Source: Ottowia beijingensis (GTDB lineage Bacteria; Pseudomonadota; Gammaproteobacteria; Burkholderiales; Burkholderiaceae_C). Taken from it: a stretch of DNA of 64,000 nucleotides. The stretch is taken from positions 806,001 to 870,000 of the forward strand of contig NZ_JACCKX010000001.1 in assembly GCF_013423955.1 (NCBI RefSeq), read 5' to 3'. The notes beneath the pieces were generated by a model. That model was not told where the DNA came from. It did not search any database and worked only from the letters and a program-made list of their open reading frames with translations. Made by a program: the position numbers and the translations under genes. Shown here in pieces: positions 8,412-17,212 of the stretch (its first letter is position 1; each line of letters opens with the position of its first letter).

Positions 8412-9557
8412 TCAACGAGTACGGGGAGCGCGTGGCTCCCCATAGGATTGGCTTCCGGTTTGCATTGGCATCGCGCGCACATGCTCACAGTCTGGTCGCC
8501 CAAGGGCCGCTGCCAAGCATCTCGGGGAATGGATAGGCTGCGCGCGTTGAAGCTGCTCGGGGACTTTGGGGACCGTTCCCATGCCATGGGTCTGAACTCC
8601 TGGCGAACGCTTCAGGGCAGCGAAGCGATCCGTCCACCGCAGATACACCGCCATGCGACGAAGGTGCTCTTCCACCGGCGTGTAGCGACGCTCGTCCTGA
8701 CTGATGCCGCGGAAGCGAAACCGCAGGTCATTGGCCGCCAAATTGTTGTAGGCACAACCGTCGCCGCCCGTGACGTCATCACGCCAGGATCGGGCGACCT
8801 CGTGAGCCAGTGCGAAGGACTCGTTGCTGTCGATGTCGTCCTTGAGCAGCAACAGCAAGTGACCAACGTTGCCGCACCCCAACATGGCATCCTGGCTCCA
8901 CGCATGGCCCAGCACGGCATCGCCGAACGTCGTCCTCACGTTCTCCACCAGCGAAGCGAGGTGACTGCTCACGATTTTCAGCGCAGGCACAGCATCCGCG
9001 GCACCGCTCGGCGCGCCGTTTCGATACGTGAAGTCCAGCGTGATGGGCAGCAACCTGGGATGCAGCTGAAGGATGGCCATCAGGTAGCCCTTCAGAGCCG
9101 TGTAGTTCTTCAAGGTCGCACGGACGTGCGCATTGACCTTCGACTGAAATCCTTTGCGCGCATGTCGTTGCCGCACGGCCTGTACGAACCCGTTCAAGGC
9201 GTCCACGCTTGCCAGCACGAGCGACTCATCGGTCCATGGTTGGACAGCGACGACGGTTGCCAGTCCTCGCCGGTCGGCCTCGTCCCAGAACATGTCAACC
9301 CGAGGGTCGAGGTCGTAGAGCACGAGCGACTGCCGCAAGTGATGGGCAGGCATCGCCAGCAGGCCCGCCACATCCCTGCCAAGCTCATCCGATCGGATCG
9401 CGATGCCACCCTGTGGAGTCCGAATGTGCCGAAACAACGGCTTCTGCGAGCGAGCGATCCGCTCAACGGCGTTGACGATGTCGACCAACCTGGGGACCCA
9501 GCCACTGTGCATGCCAGGCAGGTTGAGTACTGGATTACCGTGGTAAAAAAGTGGCAA
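8412..9557 (-). CDS. YagK/YfjJ (inovirus Gp2-like) protein, diverged copy
   Basis: 381 residues. The middle and end align by eye with the better-preserved copy at 10330-11624: LLPITLDFTYR against VMVVRIDFGLKRH, VGHLLLLLKDDIDSNESFALAHEVARSW against FHYHCVFLLNG...IGKIW, and LRRMAVYLRWTDRFAALK...THGMGTVP against LSHIANYLSKPDYYVLLK...HRTFGTSVIP. Family members are replication-initiator-like proteins of satellites, inoviruses and islands. Here the HxH metal motif is replaced by GHLLLLL, so rolling-circle nicking activity is doubtful. The last 45 residues (after VPKVPEQ) look low-quality and may follow a frame break. It diverges from the gene at 9624. Confidence 0.65.
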   Translation of the reverse strand: MPLFYHGNPVLNLPGMHSGWVPRLVDIVNAVERIARSQKPLFRHIRTPQGGIAIRSDELGRDVAGLLAMPAHHLRQSLVLYDLDPRVDMFWDEADRRGLATVVAVQPWTDESLVLASVDALNGFVQAVRQRHARKGFQSKVNAHVRATLKNYTALKGYLMAILQLHPRLLPITLDFTYRNGAPSGAADAVPALKIVSSHLASLVENVRTTFGDAVLGHAWSQDAMLGCGNVGHLLLLLKDDIDSNESFALAHEVARSWRDDVTGGDGCAYNNLAANDLRFRFRGISQDERRYTPVEEHLRRMAVYLRWTDRFAALKRSPGVQTHGMGTVPKVPEQLQRAQPIHSPRCLAAALGRPDCEHVRAMPMQTGSQSYGEPRAPRTR

Positions 9558-9623
9558 AGCGCGCTCTGAAAGGGCGCAGATGATGTCCTCCGTCGAGGGG
9601 GCTTGGTTTGGGTTTTTACGTTC

Positions 9624-10328
9624 ATGTCAAGAAATTTATTAGGTGAATTGATGGAGGAAAGCGAGCGTAGCTTTGGCCTGCAGGAGGCTCGCATCGCTTT
9701 GCTTTTGGATCTAGAACAATATGCCGAAAAGTATTTCGATATGAGTTTGGAGGAACTGGCACTGATAAAAACATTTGCGTTAGACAGGGGCGATCCGCAG
9801 GAGAGCAAGGTCCTGAGGAAGATCCAACTCCGAGAGGAGCCGAAGGACGCCTTTGTTGACCTGAGGCGAGATTTGAAAACGGCATACACGATCTTGCAGG
9901 AAGCCACACGACTCCTGGATGAGGACGAAAACGGCAGAGCGCTGCGCTGCCTCATTGACGCAGCGCAATTTGTTGGAAGAGTCGCTGCATATGAACGTAT
10001 CGAAAACTTCGCATCCATCACCAAGAAGCGATCCGCAAAGAACCGCAGCAACGCGGTATCCAAGAAAAATAGTGAACTTAAGAGCTATATTGTTATTAAG
10101 ATCGAGCGCCTTCCACTTGAGCAAAAGAAAAGTCTGTCCATGGCTTTGAAGCAGCTGGGTCCAGAAATCGAAAAATATGCATCCTCCATAGGCGTTGAAC
10201 CTTCGTGGGGCGACGATAGCCTTGTGCGTGAGCGATTGAAGGACTGGCGCAAGCGGGATCCCGAATTTAAAGAAAGAATCGATGCTGCCCTGAGGAAAGA
10301 AATGCCATCGAATCTGCTGCCCAGCTGA
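9624..10328 (+). CDS. Hypothetical helical protein in low-GC segment
   Basis: 234 residues from the ATG at 9624; other in-frame starts are 9603 and 9651. No family is recognised. It is soluble, highly charged and almost entirely helical (LQEARIALLLDLEQYAEKYF, DLRRDLKTAYTILQEATRLL, LEQKKSLSMALKQLGPEIEK, VRERLKDWRKRDPEFKERID), with no signal peptide or membrane segment. It stops 2 bp from the stop of the convergent YagK-like gene. Its codons are A/T-richer than the flanking island, as in the whole 9.6-12.1 kb segment, pointing to a separate origin. Sitting between two YagK-like genes, it may be cargo or a replication accessory; that is a guess. Confidence 0.75.
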   Translation: MSRNLLGELMEESERSFGLQEARIALLLDLEQYAEKYFDMSLEELALIKTFALDRGDPQESKVLRKIQLREEPKDAFVDLRRDLKTAYTILQEATRLLDEDENGRALRCLIDAAQFVGRVAAYERIENFASITKKRSAKNRSNAVSKKNSELKSYIVIKIERLPLEQKKSLSMALKQLGPEIEKYASSIGVEPSWGDDSLVRERLKDWRKRDPEFKERIDAALRKEMPSNLLPS

Positions 10329-10329
10329 C

Positions 10330-11624
10330 TCATAGTGGATTACCCTGTAGCCCAAAAGATTTTCTCCGATGGGGGCCTGGTTTGTTCGTAGTGAGCCTGG
10401 GAATCACACTGGTGCCGAATGTCCGGTGCTTTTGATCAGAAGGAAGTTTCAATAGAACATAGTAGTCCGGCTTGCTCAGGTAATTGGCAATATGGCTAAG
10501 GCCTTTCCAGTGCCGCGATTCATGATATTGAAGCATCCCGACAGCCGGAAACTTGTAGTACCCACGATTTGCATTGCAGTTGCGAAAAATTCCCAGGCCG
10601 TTGGGAGCGTAGTCGGCCCAGATTTTTCCGATTTGGTTTCCTATGCTGATGTCCTGCCGATGGACGGAACCATTCAGCAGGAACACGCAGTGGTAATGGA
10701 AGCCTTTTCTTGCTCCATACTCTAGTTTCCAGATATACCCCAGCAAACCGGATCCGAATACGTCACGAATGCGGCGCAATGATTTTTCGCGCGCTGTATC
10801 AATTTCATCAAAGCCAAGTTGCTGGAGTAGATTTTTGAGCCGTTGGTCTTCGGCCTGTACTTGAGCGCCGGCGTGAGGGGCGTTGGGATTGACCGTCGCC
10901 TGTGGCCAAGGCGTCCTCGGTTCCTTGGAGTTGTAGAGCTCGTGGCGCTTGAGGCCGAAGTCAATGCGGACGACCATGACCTTGGAATGCCTGGCGAGGG
11001 TGGCCTTGAAGAGTTTAAAGAAGCGCCACCGGGCTCGGGAGGTGCGTCTGGCCCAATTCTTCTCAGCAGCACGGAAGGACGGCTGCGCCATGGCGATTTT
11101 CAGTTCGGCAACAATTTTATTCAAGCTGTCAATCCAATCCCGCATGTTGGCCGTAAAACGCGCATTTGGATGTAGGCGCAGCTCGTAAATCGCCGCATGA
11201 CGCGTGTGCGCTAAAAAGCCTTCACCCAGGGGTTAAGCTCGTGGAGCGGGAAGGCCTCGACAATAGGCAGCATCGGTCGGCCGCACAGGCGGATGAAACT
11301 CTCCCCGAGCGGGTGCTGGTAGTAGTGGCGCCTGCCCCGTGTGTCAAGATCTATCCTAAAAAGTTCTTCATCGGTGTTCTTCAATGCTTTCATAAATGAA
11401 ACGATTCTGTAAATAAGCTGTACAGCGTCTTGGTCTGCCGTGGTTTCAAGCTCGTCTGGATCTGACCTTTCAAAATTCAGGTTGGCAAGCCTCAATGCGA
11501 CCGAATCGGTGACTCCGGCATCGCCCTTCTTCCGAGGGCGACTTTGAAATCGCCTGTTTTCGACGATGGGCATGCTGCGTGTTGAGGGGTTTGGGTGTAG
11601 CGCCTCTTGATGTGCATTAATCAA
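10330..11624 (-). CDS. YagK/YfjJ (inovirus Gp2-like) replication protein, frame broken at 11213-11217
   Basis: 431 residues when one base is added to the A-run (11213-11217 on the plus strand), which joins ...LHELNPWVKAF to LAHTRHAAIYELRLHP. The core has VMVVRIDFGLKRH, LLGYIWKLEYGARKGF, then HYHCVFLLNG, an HxH motif as in HUH-type initiators, then IGNQIGKIWADY, LSHIANYLSKPDYYVLLK and RTFGTSVIP. This order (strand, HxH, helix, K/Y-containing helix) is characteristic of the inovirus Gp2/YagK family, which is thought to start rolling-circle replication of satellites and islands. It lies downstream of an AlpA regulator and is low in GC like its neighbours. Confidence 0.78.
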
Positions 11625-11821
11625 ATTTTGATCCTTTGTGTGTAGTTGTTGATACTTAAAATCTTCGACCTTTCATCCAAGCTAGTTGCAGTTCAGAACG
11701 TAACGGGCAAGTACATCCTTTCAACTATCCTTTCAATAACATAAGAACCGAGTTTGCAGGGCGTCCCCGCCCCTAAAACCAGAGGACAGCTTCGGCCTAA
11801 AGGCTGAATATTCGGCATCCT

Positions 11822-12037
11822 CTATCGCGTCGACTTGTGCCCCTCCATGTTTCTTGCAATCCAGGCTTCTAGGTCGCAACTGCGAAACCCAATTGAGCGT
11901 ACGCTGAGGTACACTTTTGCTGGAAATTCATCCTTGTAGTAGGGGCTATGCTGGTTCAGCCAATTGGCCAAAGTCGATCGCGAAATACCCAGCAGGCCTG
12001 GAACGTCTCGTTGACGGACGATTCGAGTTGAGGTCAT
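11822..12037 (-). CDS. AlpA-family transcriptional regulator (excisionase-like)
   Basis: 71 residues from the ATG at 12037. It shows the short MerR-type winged helix of AlpA: RIVRQRDVPGLLGISRSTLANWL (helix-turn-helix), HSPYYKDEFPAKVYLS (wing) and VRSIGFRSCDLEAWIARN (closing helix). AlpA proteins control excision or early genes of P4-like satellites and islands. The ORF can extend to 12118 or 12190, but those extra residues do not belong to the family. The IS21 element is inserted 141 bp upstream and may have displaced its original promoter. Confidence 0.82.
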   Translation of the reverse strand: MTSTRIVRQRDVPGLLGISRSTLANWLNQHSPYYKDEFPAKVYLSVRSIGFRSCDLEAWIARNMEGHKSTR

Positions 12038-12172
12038 TTGAATGCGTGCTTTGCGAGCGATGTGTTGAACACGACGCCACTGTCTCAAATCGCCAAAATT
12101 TCGAAAAGGCGCGAGCATAATTAAGGGCGATCGAGAAGTTCGCTCGCCCCTTGTCTCTGGTGAGAATTCGTG

Positions 12173-12178
12173 GTAGCC
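12173..12178. repeat. Target-site duplication GTAGCC (left copy of IS21 element)
   Basis: The 6 bases immediately before the terminal TG of the IS are GTAGCC, repeated exactly at 14834-14839 right after the terminal CA. This shows insertion by transposition with both original junctions kept. Confidence 0.88.
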
Positions 12179-12300
12179 TGCGTATTCCACGCGATGGCGG
12201 ACACGATTCCATGCTGATGGCGGACAGTGTTCCAGCGTGATGGCGGACAGTGTTCCACGCTGAAGGCGGACAGCATTCCAAACTGATGGCGGACACCTGC
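12179..12300 (+). repeat. IS21 left end: terminal repeat and transposase-binding repeats
   Basis: Five copies of a GATGGCGGACA-like unit (one reads GAAGGCGGACA), most followed by a short ATTCCA or GTTCCA, spaced about 20-30 bp apart. The outermost lies in the terminal inverted repeat. Confidence 0.85.
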
Positions 12301-12382
12301 GGGGTGTTCTGAGTGACCCGAACGCGGCATACGCTGCCCGGTTTTTTGACCGGAACCAGCGATGCCCACACCCAGGGTCACC

Positions 12383-13906
12383 ATGAGCAAACTACGACAC
12401 ACACTGCAACTGCTGCACCGCGGGGCCTTGAGCACCCGTCAAATCGGTGCCGCCCTCGGCATCTCCAAATCCACTGTCAGCGAGATAGCCAGCTACGCGC
12501 GCGTGGCCGGCGTGGACTGGGCACTGGCCCAGAGCCTGAACGACGACGAACTCCAGGCCCGGCTCTACAAGCCACCCGTGGCGCGCGAGTCCCGGCACCT
12601 TGAACCCGACCACGCCCACATCCACCGCGAACTGCGCCGACCTGGCGTGACGCTGCAGTTGCTTTGGGAGGAATACCAGCAACAGCACAGCGGGCAGGCG
12701 TACAAATACAGCGCCTTCTGCGAGAAGTACAAGGCCTGGGCCCGGCGCCTGCAGCGCTCCATGCGCCAGACCCACACGGGCGGTGACAAGCTCTTTGTGG
12801 ACTACGCCGGCCAGACCGTTCCCGTGGTGGATGCCGACACTGGCGAGATACGCCAGGCCCAGGTCTTCGTGGCCGTGCTGGGCGCATCGAACTACACCTA
12901 CGCCTGCGCCACCGCCAGCCAGAAGGCCACCGACTGGGTGGCCAGCATCATTAGCGCGCTGGAGTTCATCGGCGGCGTGCCCCGCCTGCTGGTGCCTGAC
13001 CAGCCGCGCGCCCTCATGGCCCGACCCGACCGTTACGAGCCCACCGCGCACCGCCTGCTCGAAGAGCTCTGTGCGCACTACAGCCTGGCCGTGATGCCCG
13101 CGCGCCCGGCCAAGCCACGCGACAAACCCAAGGTGGAGGTCGCTGTGCAGGTGGTCGAGCGCTGGATTCTGGCCAGGCTGCGCCACCAGACCTTCTTCAG
13201 CCTGGCCGAGCTCAACCGGGCGATTGCCGCCTTGCTGGTGGACTTGAACCAGCGCGCGTTCAAGAAGCTGCCGGGCAACCGCACCAGCGCCTTCGCCGAA
13301 CTCGACCGGCCAGCCCTGCGCCCCCTGCCGCCGGTGCGCATGCCCATCGCGCGCTTCAAACCCGCCCGCGTCAACATCGATTACCACGTTGAGCTCGATG
13401 GCCACTACTACTCGGTGCCCCACGCCCTGGTGGGTGAGCCGGTGGAGTTGCGCATCACGGCCGGCACGCTCGAAGTCCTGCACGGCAGCAAACGCGTGGC
13501 CGCCCACGCCCTCAATCCCCGACGGGGTGCACACACCACCACGCCCGAGCACATGCCGGCCTCGCACCGGGCGCACCTGCAGTGGACGCCGGCCAAGCTC
13601 ATCGCCTGGGGTGAGCGCGTGGGCGCGGCCACCGCCGCCGTGGTGCGCTGGCAGATGGAGCACCGCCAGCATCCCGAGCAGGGTTACCGCTCCTGTCTGG
13701 GCCTCATGCGCCTGGGCCGTGAGTACGGGGCTGACCGGCTGGAGGCCGCCTGTGCGCGGGCGCAGTCGATTCGCTCACCGTCCTACAAGAGCATCGCCTC
13801 CATCCTGGGCTGCGGCCTGGACCAGCGGCCGCTGGATGCGCCGATGGCCGCACAGGCGAGCCTGCCGCTGCACGAGAACGTGCGCGGGCCGGGCTACTAC
13901 CACTGA
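12383..13906 (+). CDS. istA: IS21-family transposase IstA
   Basis: 507 residues from the ATG at 12383 (12362 is a possible upstream start). An N-terminal helix-turn-helix (LSTRQIGAALGISKSTVSEI) binds the IS ends. The RNase H-type DDE core has Asp in LFVDYAGQTVPV, Asp in RLLVPDQPRALM and Glu in KPKVEVAVQVVERW. The C-terminal beta domain HVELDGHYYSVPHALVGEPV follows. IstA performs strand cleavage and transfer with IstB as ATP-dependent helper. Length is normal, with no frame breaks. Confidence 0.95.
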   Translation: MSKLRHTLQLLHRGALSTRQIGAALGISKSTVSEIASYARVAGVDWALAQSLNDDELQARLYKPPVARESRHLEPDHAHIHRELRRPGVTLQLLWEEYQQQHSGQAYKYSAFCEKYKAWARRLQRSMRQTHTGGDKLFVDYAGQTVPVVDADTGEIRQAQVFVAVLGASNYTYACATASQKATDWVASIISALEFIGGVPRLLVPDQPRALMARPDRYEPTAHRLLEELCAHYSLAVMPARPAKPRDKPKVEVAVQVVERWILARLRHQTFFSLAELNRAIAALLVDLNQRAFKKLPGNRTSAFAELDRPALRPLPPVRMPIARFKPARVNIDYHVELDGHYYSVPHALVGEPVELRITAGTLEVLHGSKRVAAHALNPRRGAHTTTPEHMPASHRAHLQWTPAKLIAWGERVGAATAAVVRWQMEHRQHPEQGYRSCLGLMRLGREYGADRLEAACARAQSIRSPSYKSIASILGCGLDQRPLDAPMAAQASLPLHENVRGPGYYH

Positions 13907-13942
13907 ACTCCAACGTGCAAGCAAACCTAACAAGGAAGAACC

Positions 13943-14680
13943 ATGCTCAACGAACAGACCTTGAACCAACTGCGCGCCCTGCGCCTGGACGGCATGGTGG
14001 CCGCCCTCAGCGACGCGGCCACCCACATCACGGCCAGCGAGCTGCCCTTTGAACAACGCCTGGCGCTGCTGGTGCAGCGCGAGGTGGACTGGCGTGACAG
14101 CAAGCGCCTGGAGCGCCTGTTGAAGGCGGCCCGCCTGAAGGTCTCCAGTGCCTGCCTGGAGGACATCGACTGGCGCGCCAGCCGGGGCCTGAGCCGAGAG
14201 GTCATCACCAGCCTGGCCGGCGGGGACTGGCTGCGCCATGGCCACAACGTGCTGCTCACCGGCGCCACCGGGTGCGGCAAGACGTGGCTCGCCTGCGCAC
14301 TGGGGCAGCAGGCCGCGCGCCTGGGCTTCTCGGTGCTCTACACCCGCGCGCCACGGCTGCTGCAGGAGCTGCACGTGGCCCACGGCGATGGCAGCCTGGG
14401 CAAACGGCTGGCGCAACTGGCGCGGCTGGACCTGCTCATCCTGGACGACTTCGGCATCGCGCCGATTGCCGCGCACGAGCGAAACGACCTGCTGGAATTG
14501 CTGGACGACCGGGTGGGCACGCGCTCGACGCTCATCACCAGCCAGTTGCCGGTGACGGCCTGGCACGCCTGGCTGGACGAGCCCACGCTGGCCGACGCCA
14601 TCCTGGACCGCATCGTGCACGGCTCGCACAAGATAGCCCTCAAGGGCGAGTCGATGCGCAAGCTCACCAAGGCCGTCTGA
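13943..14680 (+). CDS. istB: IS21-family ATPase helper IstB
   Basis: 245 residues, starting 36 bp after istA with AAGGAAG as ribosome site. An AAA+ ATPase related to DnaC: Walker [16 protein letters not shown], Walker [15 protein letters not shown], sensor region STLITSQLP and the arginine-bearing end [19 protein letters not shown]. The N-terminal helical part contacts IstA. IstB selects target DNA and activates the transposase. It appears complete. Confidence 0.95.
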   Translation: MLNEQTLNQLRALRLDGMVAALSDAATHITASELPFEQRLALLVQREVDWRDSKRLERLLKAARLKVSSACLEDIDWRASRGLSREVITSLAGGDWLRHGHNVLLTGATGCGKTWLACALGQQAARLGFSVLYTRAPRLLQELHVAHGDGSLGKRLAQLARLDLLILDDFGIAPIAAHERNDLLELLDDRVGTRSTLITSQLPVTAWHAWLDEPTLADAILDRIVHGSHKIALKGESMRKLTKAV

Positions 14681-14699
14681 GCCGGCCGCGCCGACCGCC

Positions 14700-14833
14700 A
14701 TTCCACGCTGATGGCGGACACTTCGGCTACGATTTGAGCGTCACTCAGGACACCCGCGCAACGTGTCCGCCATCGCCTGGAACGCTGTCCGCGATGGGAA
14801 TGGAATCACTGTCCGCCATCAGTGGAATGCGCA
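14700..14833 (-). repeat. IS21 right end: terminal repeat and binding repeats
   Basis: Contains TGATGGCGGACA near 14708 and inverted TGTCCGCCATC-type units at about 14763, 14786 and 14811, then the terminal inverted repeat ending CA at 14833. It mirrors the left end. Confidence 0.82.
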
Positions 14834-14839
14834 GTAGCC
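14834..14839. repeat. Target-site duplication GTAGCC (right copy)
   Basis: Exact copy of 12173-12178 directly after the right IS end. Confidence 0.88.
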
Positions 14840-15400
14840 GGTTTGGGCGAGCCGAAAGTGCTCTACCAAGTGCGGCGTGATGTCTCGCCAGCACTGCCCA
14901 TTCAGGGCAGCGTCAGACACGAGAGCCACGTCGAGTTAGTGGTATCCGGCTCTCAGAGAATCGCGCAAGACGCGCCCTGGGAGCGGATGGCCAAGGTCGG
15001 CCCGGCCCGGAGGGCTCGTCGCGGGCGCTTCAACCGGGAGTGGAGGGGGTGGCTTGGTGCCTTCTGCGCTTTGAGCAGTCAGAAACCTGCTGCGGAGATC
15101 GGGGCGCCGGCCCTGGATGTTGTGCGTGGGCGACAAACGCGACCGGGACCGATCGGTCGGTTTGTCTCAAAAAGGACGCCAATCGGCACGCGTTCAGTAC
15201 CAGGTCGCCCCCGGTCCGGAGTGTCGGGCTGCTGCCGTTGGTCTCCCAACTTGTGGTCAGCACGTCTTGCTGGCTTGCCGGCATCCGCCTTTTGAGTGGG
15301 TGGTGCCAGCGACCGCCGTTGTTGCGGCTCAGCTGCCCGTGATTGGTGGGTGGAGTCCCGCCACCACACCGGTCAGGCTGCACCAGGATATCGGGGCTTC
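14840..15400. other. Intergenic region, 560 bp, between IS21 and the integrase gene
   Basis: ORFs exist in several frames, but none has convincing composition or a recognisable product. The only structure is a nested inverted repeat at 15132-15166. It may hold remnants of an island-end gene or recombinase-related sites. Confidence 0.45.
15132..15166. repeat. Nested inverted repeat downstream of the integrase gene
   Basis: Outer arms GACAAAC (15132-15138) and GTTTGTC (15160-15166) enclose the perfect 12-bp palindrome GACCGATCGGTC (15147-15158). No T-run follows, so a terminator is unlikely. A protein-binding site for an island recombination factor is possible. Confidence 0.5.
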
Positions 15401-16640
15401 TCAGGCAATCGCACGCAATGGGATCACGTCTGCGCCAGCAGCGAGTTTGTCGAGGTAGTCGGCCCAGCGCTGCATCATCTCTGTGCGCTGTTTCAAGTAC
15501 GTGGTGCGGTTGTAGGCGCGTCCATTCGCATCCTTGACCGCATGTGCAAGCTGTGCCTCGATCACCAGCGGGTCGCATTCCAGTCGCTCGGCCAACATCG
15601 TCCGAGCCGTTGCCCTGAAGCCGTGCCAAGTCTGCACTTCTGACGTGTAACCCATGGCTATCAAGGCTGTACGCACAGAGTTTTCGCTGATCGGGCGATC
15701 ATGGCTGCGCTCACCAGGGAAGACCTTGACGCCGTGCCCGGTGTAGCCATGAAGCCCCTCAGAATCTCCACGGCCTGACTTGGCAAAGGTACCAAGTGCG
15801 GATCGCCGTGTTCCTTTCCGTCCTTGCTGCGCTTCATCCTCGCCGAAGGGATCGTCCATAGCCCCGCATCCAGGTCAATCTCCGACCATTCAGCCGCACG
15901 CAGTTCGCCGGGCCGCTGGAAAAGAATCGGGGCCAGTTGCAGAGCGGCGCGCACGATAGGGCCGCCCTTATATGCCCTGATTGCGCGGATCAATTCACCC
16001 AACTTCACTGGGTCGGTAATGGCTGCAAAGTGTTTGCCACGGTACCGCGACAGCGCGCCCTTCAGGTCGGCTGTGATGTCTCTCTCCGCCCGTCCCGTTG
16101 CCACCGCGTATCTCCACACTTGCCGGGCGAGCATCAGGCCACGGTCAGCAGTTTCCACAGCCCCGCGCGCCTCAACCTTGCGCAAGGCCGCCAACAACTC
16201 CATGGGCGTAAGTTCCACCATCCTGCGTTCCCCAACCAGGGGAACAAGTCACGCTCCAACTGCCGCTTAGAGCGCACGGCGTGGGCCTCACTCCAATGTG
16301 GTTCCTGCTTCTCATACCACTCCAGCGCCACCACCTTGAAGGTATCGCCGGCCGGATTTGCGGCAACTAGCTTTTTGACTTTGCGAGCTTGCACCGGATC
16401 AACGCCGTCCGCCTTCTGCAGTTTCGCGACATCGCGCGCGCGCCGCGCCGCCGTCAACCCCACTGCAGGGTAGCTGCCCAGTGCCAGTCGCTTCTCCTTG
16501 CCTCCAATCCGGTACTTGAGAAACCAGCGTTTGGAGCCCTTCGGTGTCACTTCGAGATACAGGCCTCCAGCGTCAGCAAGCCGAGTTCGAGACTTCTCGG
16601 CAGGGCAGCTTGCCGTCTTGCATTGCACGTCAGTCAGCAT
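15401..16640 (-). CDS. int: P4-type tyrosine recombinase (island integrase), two frame breaks
   Basis: 413 residues after adding one base at each of the C-runs 15755-15758 and 16230-16233 (plus strand). The start MLTDVQCKTASC is typical of P4 integrases, followed by the arm-binding domain (GGLYLEVTPKGSKRWFLKYR, RLALGSYPAVGLTAARRARD). The catalytic residues are visible: Arg in LFQRPGELRAAEWSEIDL, the HxxR box in TWHGFRATARTMLAE, a late His in EAQLAHAVKD and the nucleophile Tyr in NRTTYLKQRTEMMQ. It is next to the 3' end of ssrA, so it very probably catalyses integration of the 1-16.8 kb island there. Confidence 0.92.
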
Positions 16641-16776
16641 GATGGGGAACTCCCTTTCCGTTCTTGTTCCCCCAACGGGGAAAAAATCACCTGTGTTCCC
16701 CCGATGTTCCCCTCTACCAACTGGATGTCAATGCGCTCCCTTGGACACCATTGGCACATAACCTATTGATTTACCA

Positions 16777-16814
16777 GGAAAAAGGCCGCCGGATGGACAT
16801 CCTTGGCGGCCTTT
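16777..16814 (-). terminator. Strong terminator downstream of ssrA
   Basis: On the minus strand AAAGGCCGCC pairs with GGCGGCCTTT, with an inner GGATG/CATCC stem, followed by TTTTTCC. It lies 11 bp past the tmRNA 3' end, on the island side of the junction. Confidence 0.85.
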
Positions 16815-16824
16815 GGATCAAAAA

Positions 16825-17199
16825 TGGTGGAGCTGGCGGGATTTGAACCCGCGTCCGCAAATCTTCCACGCCCAGTTCTACATGTTTAGCGGTCTGTTTT
16901 GAGTCTCGCCACCTCGATCGCGCAGTCGCACGCTATCGAAGCAGCCAGTGCCCTTGAATCTCGTTCACGCCCAAGGCACCCGGACGTGAACCAGCCGATG
17001 TGGATTCCCTCGCAGCCGGGAGGTCTTGCGACCCCCTTGCCCAGCCCATCGGCCTGCTGTTGCGAGGCTCACCGGTGTTTAGGCGGCGAGTGCGAAACGT
17101 TCGTCGTTTGCAGTTAGTTTTTTCAGCGGTTTTACGAGGTGACTGAACCTCGACATGCCCTGAGGCGATTCCAACCCACGTCGAAACCAATGCAGCCCC
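16825..17199 (-). ncRNA. ssrA: Transfer-messenger RNA (tmRNA)
   Basis: 375 nt. The 5' end GGGGCTGCATTGG pairs with the 3' end CAGCTCCACCA, including the G3-U wobble recognised by alanyl-tRNA synthetase, and the T-arm GGGTTCAAATCCC is present near the 3' end. The tag frame (17111-17079) is GCA AAC GAC GAA CGT TTC GCA CTC GCC GCC TAA, giving ANDERFALAA, a usual proteolysis tag. tmRNA with SmpB rescues stalled ribosomes. Its 3' end serves as the attachment site for the neighbouring integrase, and it remains full-length because the element restores the end. Confidence 0.96.
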
Positions 17200-17212
17200 T
17201 GTACCGGCTATT

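Larger units (their letters stand above)
12179..14833 (+). mobile_element. Complete IS21-family insertion sequence (2655 bp)
   Basis: Begins TGCGTATTCCACGCGATGG and ends, read inward from the right, TGCGCATTCCACTGATGG, so the ends are inverted repeats with the TG...CA termini of IS21. It carries istA and istB in tandem. Repeated GATGGCGGACA-type boxes lie inside both ends (five on the left, four on the right), the multiple transposase binding sites typical of the family. It is flanked by the 6-bp duplication GTAGCC. Both genes are intact, so the element may be active. Confidence 0.93.

Noticed and set aside
8364..9569. 401-codon plus-strand ORF opposite the YagK-like gene at 8412
   Set aside because: The minus strand aligns with the second YagK-like protein; the plus-strand product has no such support.
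12179..12300. Short CRISPR-like repeat array
   Set aside because: The spaced GATGGCGGACA units are the transposase-binding repeats of the IS21 left end, with matching ones at the right end.
12392..13672. 426-codon minus-strand ORF opposite istA
   Set aside because: IstA has intact DDE residues and a helix-turn-helix; the antisense product has no recognisable feature.
15030..15629. 199-codon minus-strand ORF before the integrase end
   Set aside because: Arg/Pro/Gln-rich; it overlaps the integrase C-terminus in another frame and has no family features.
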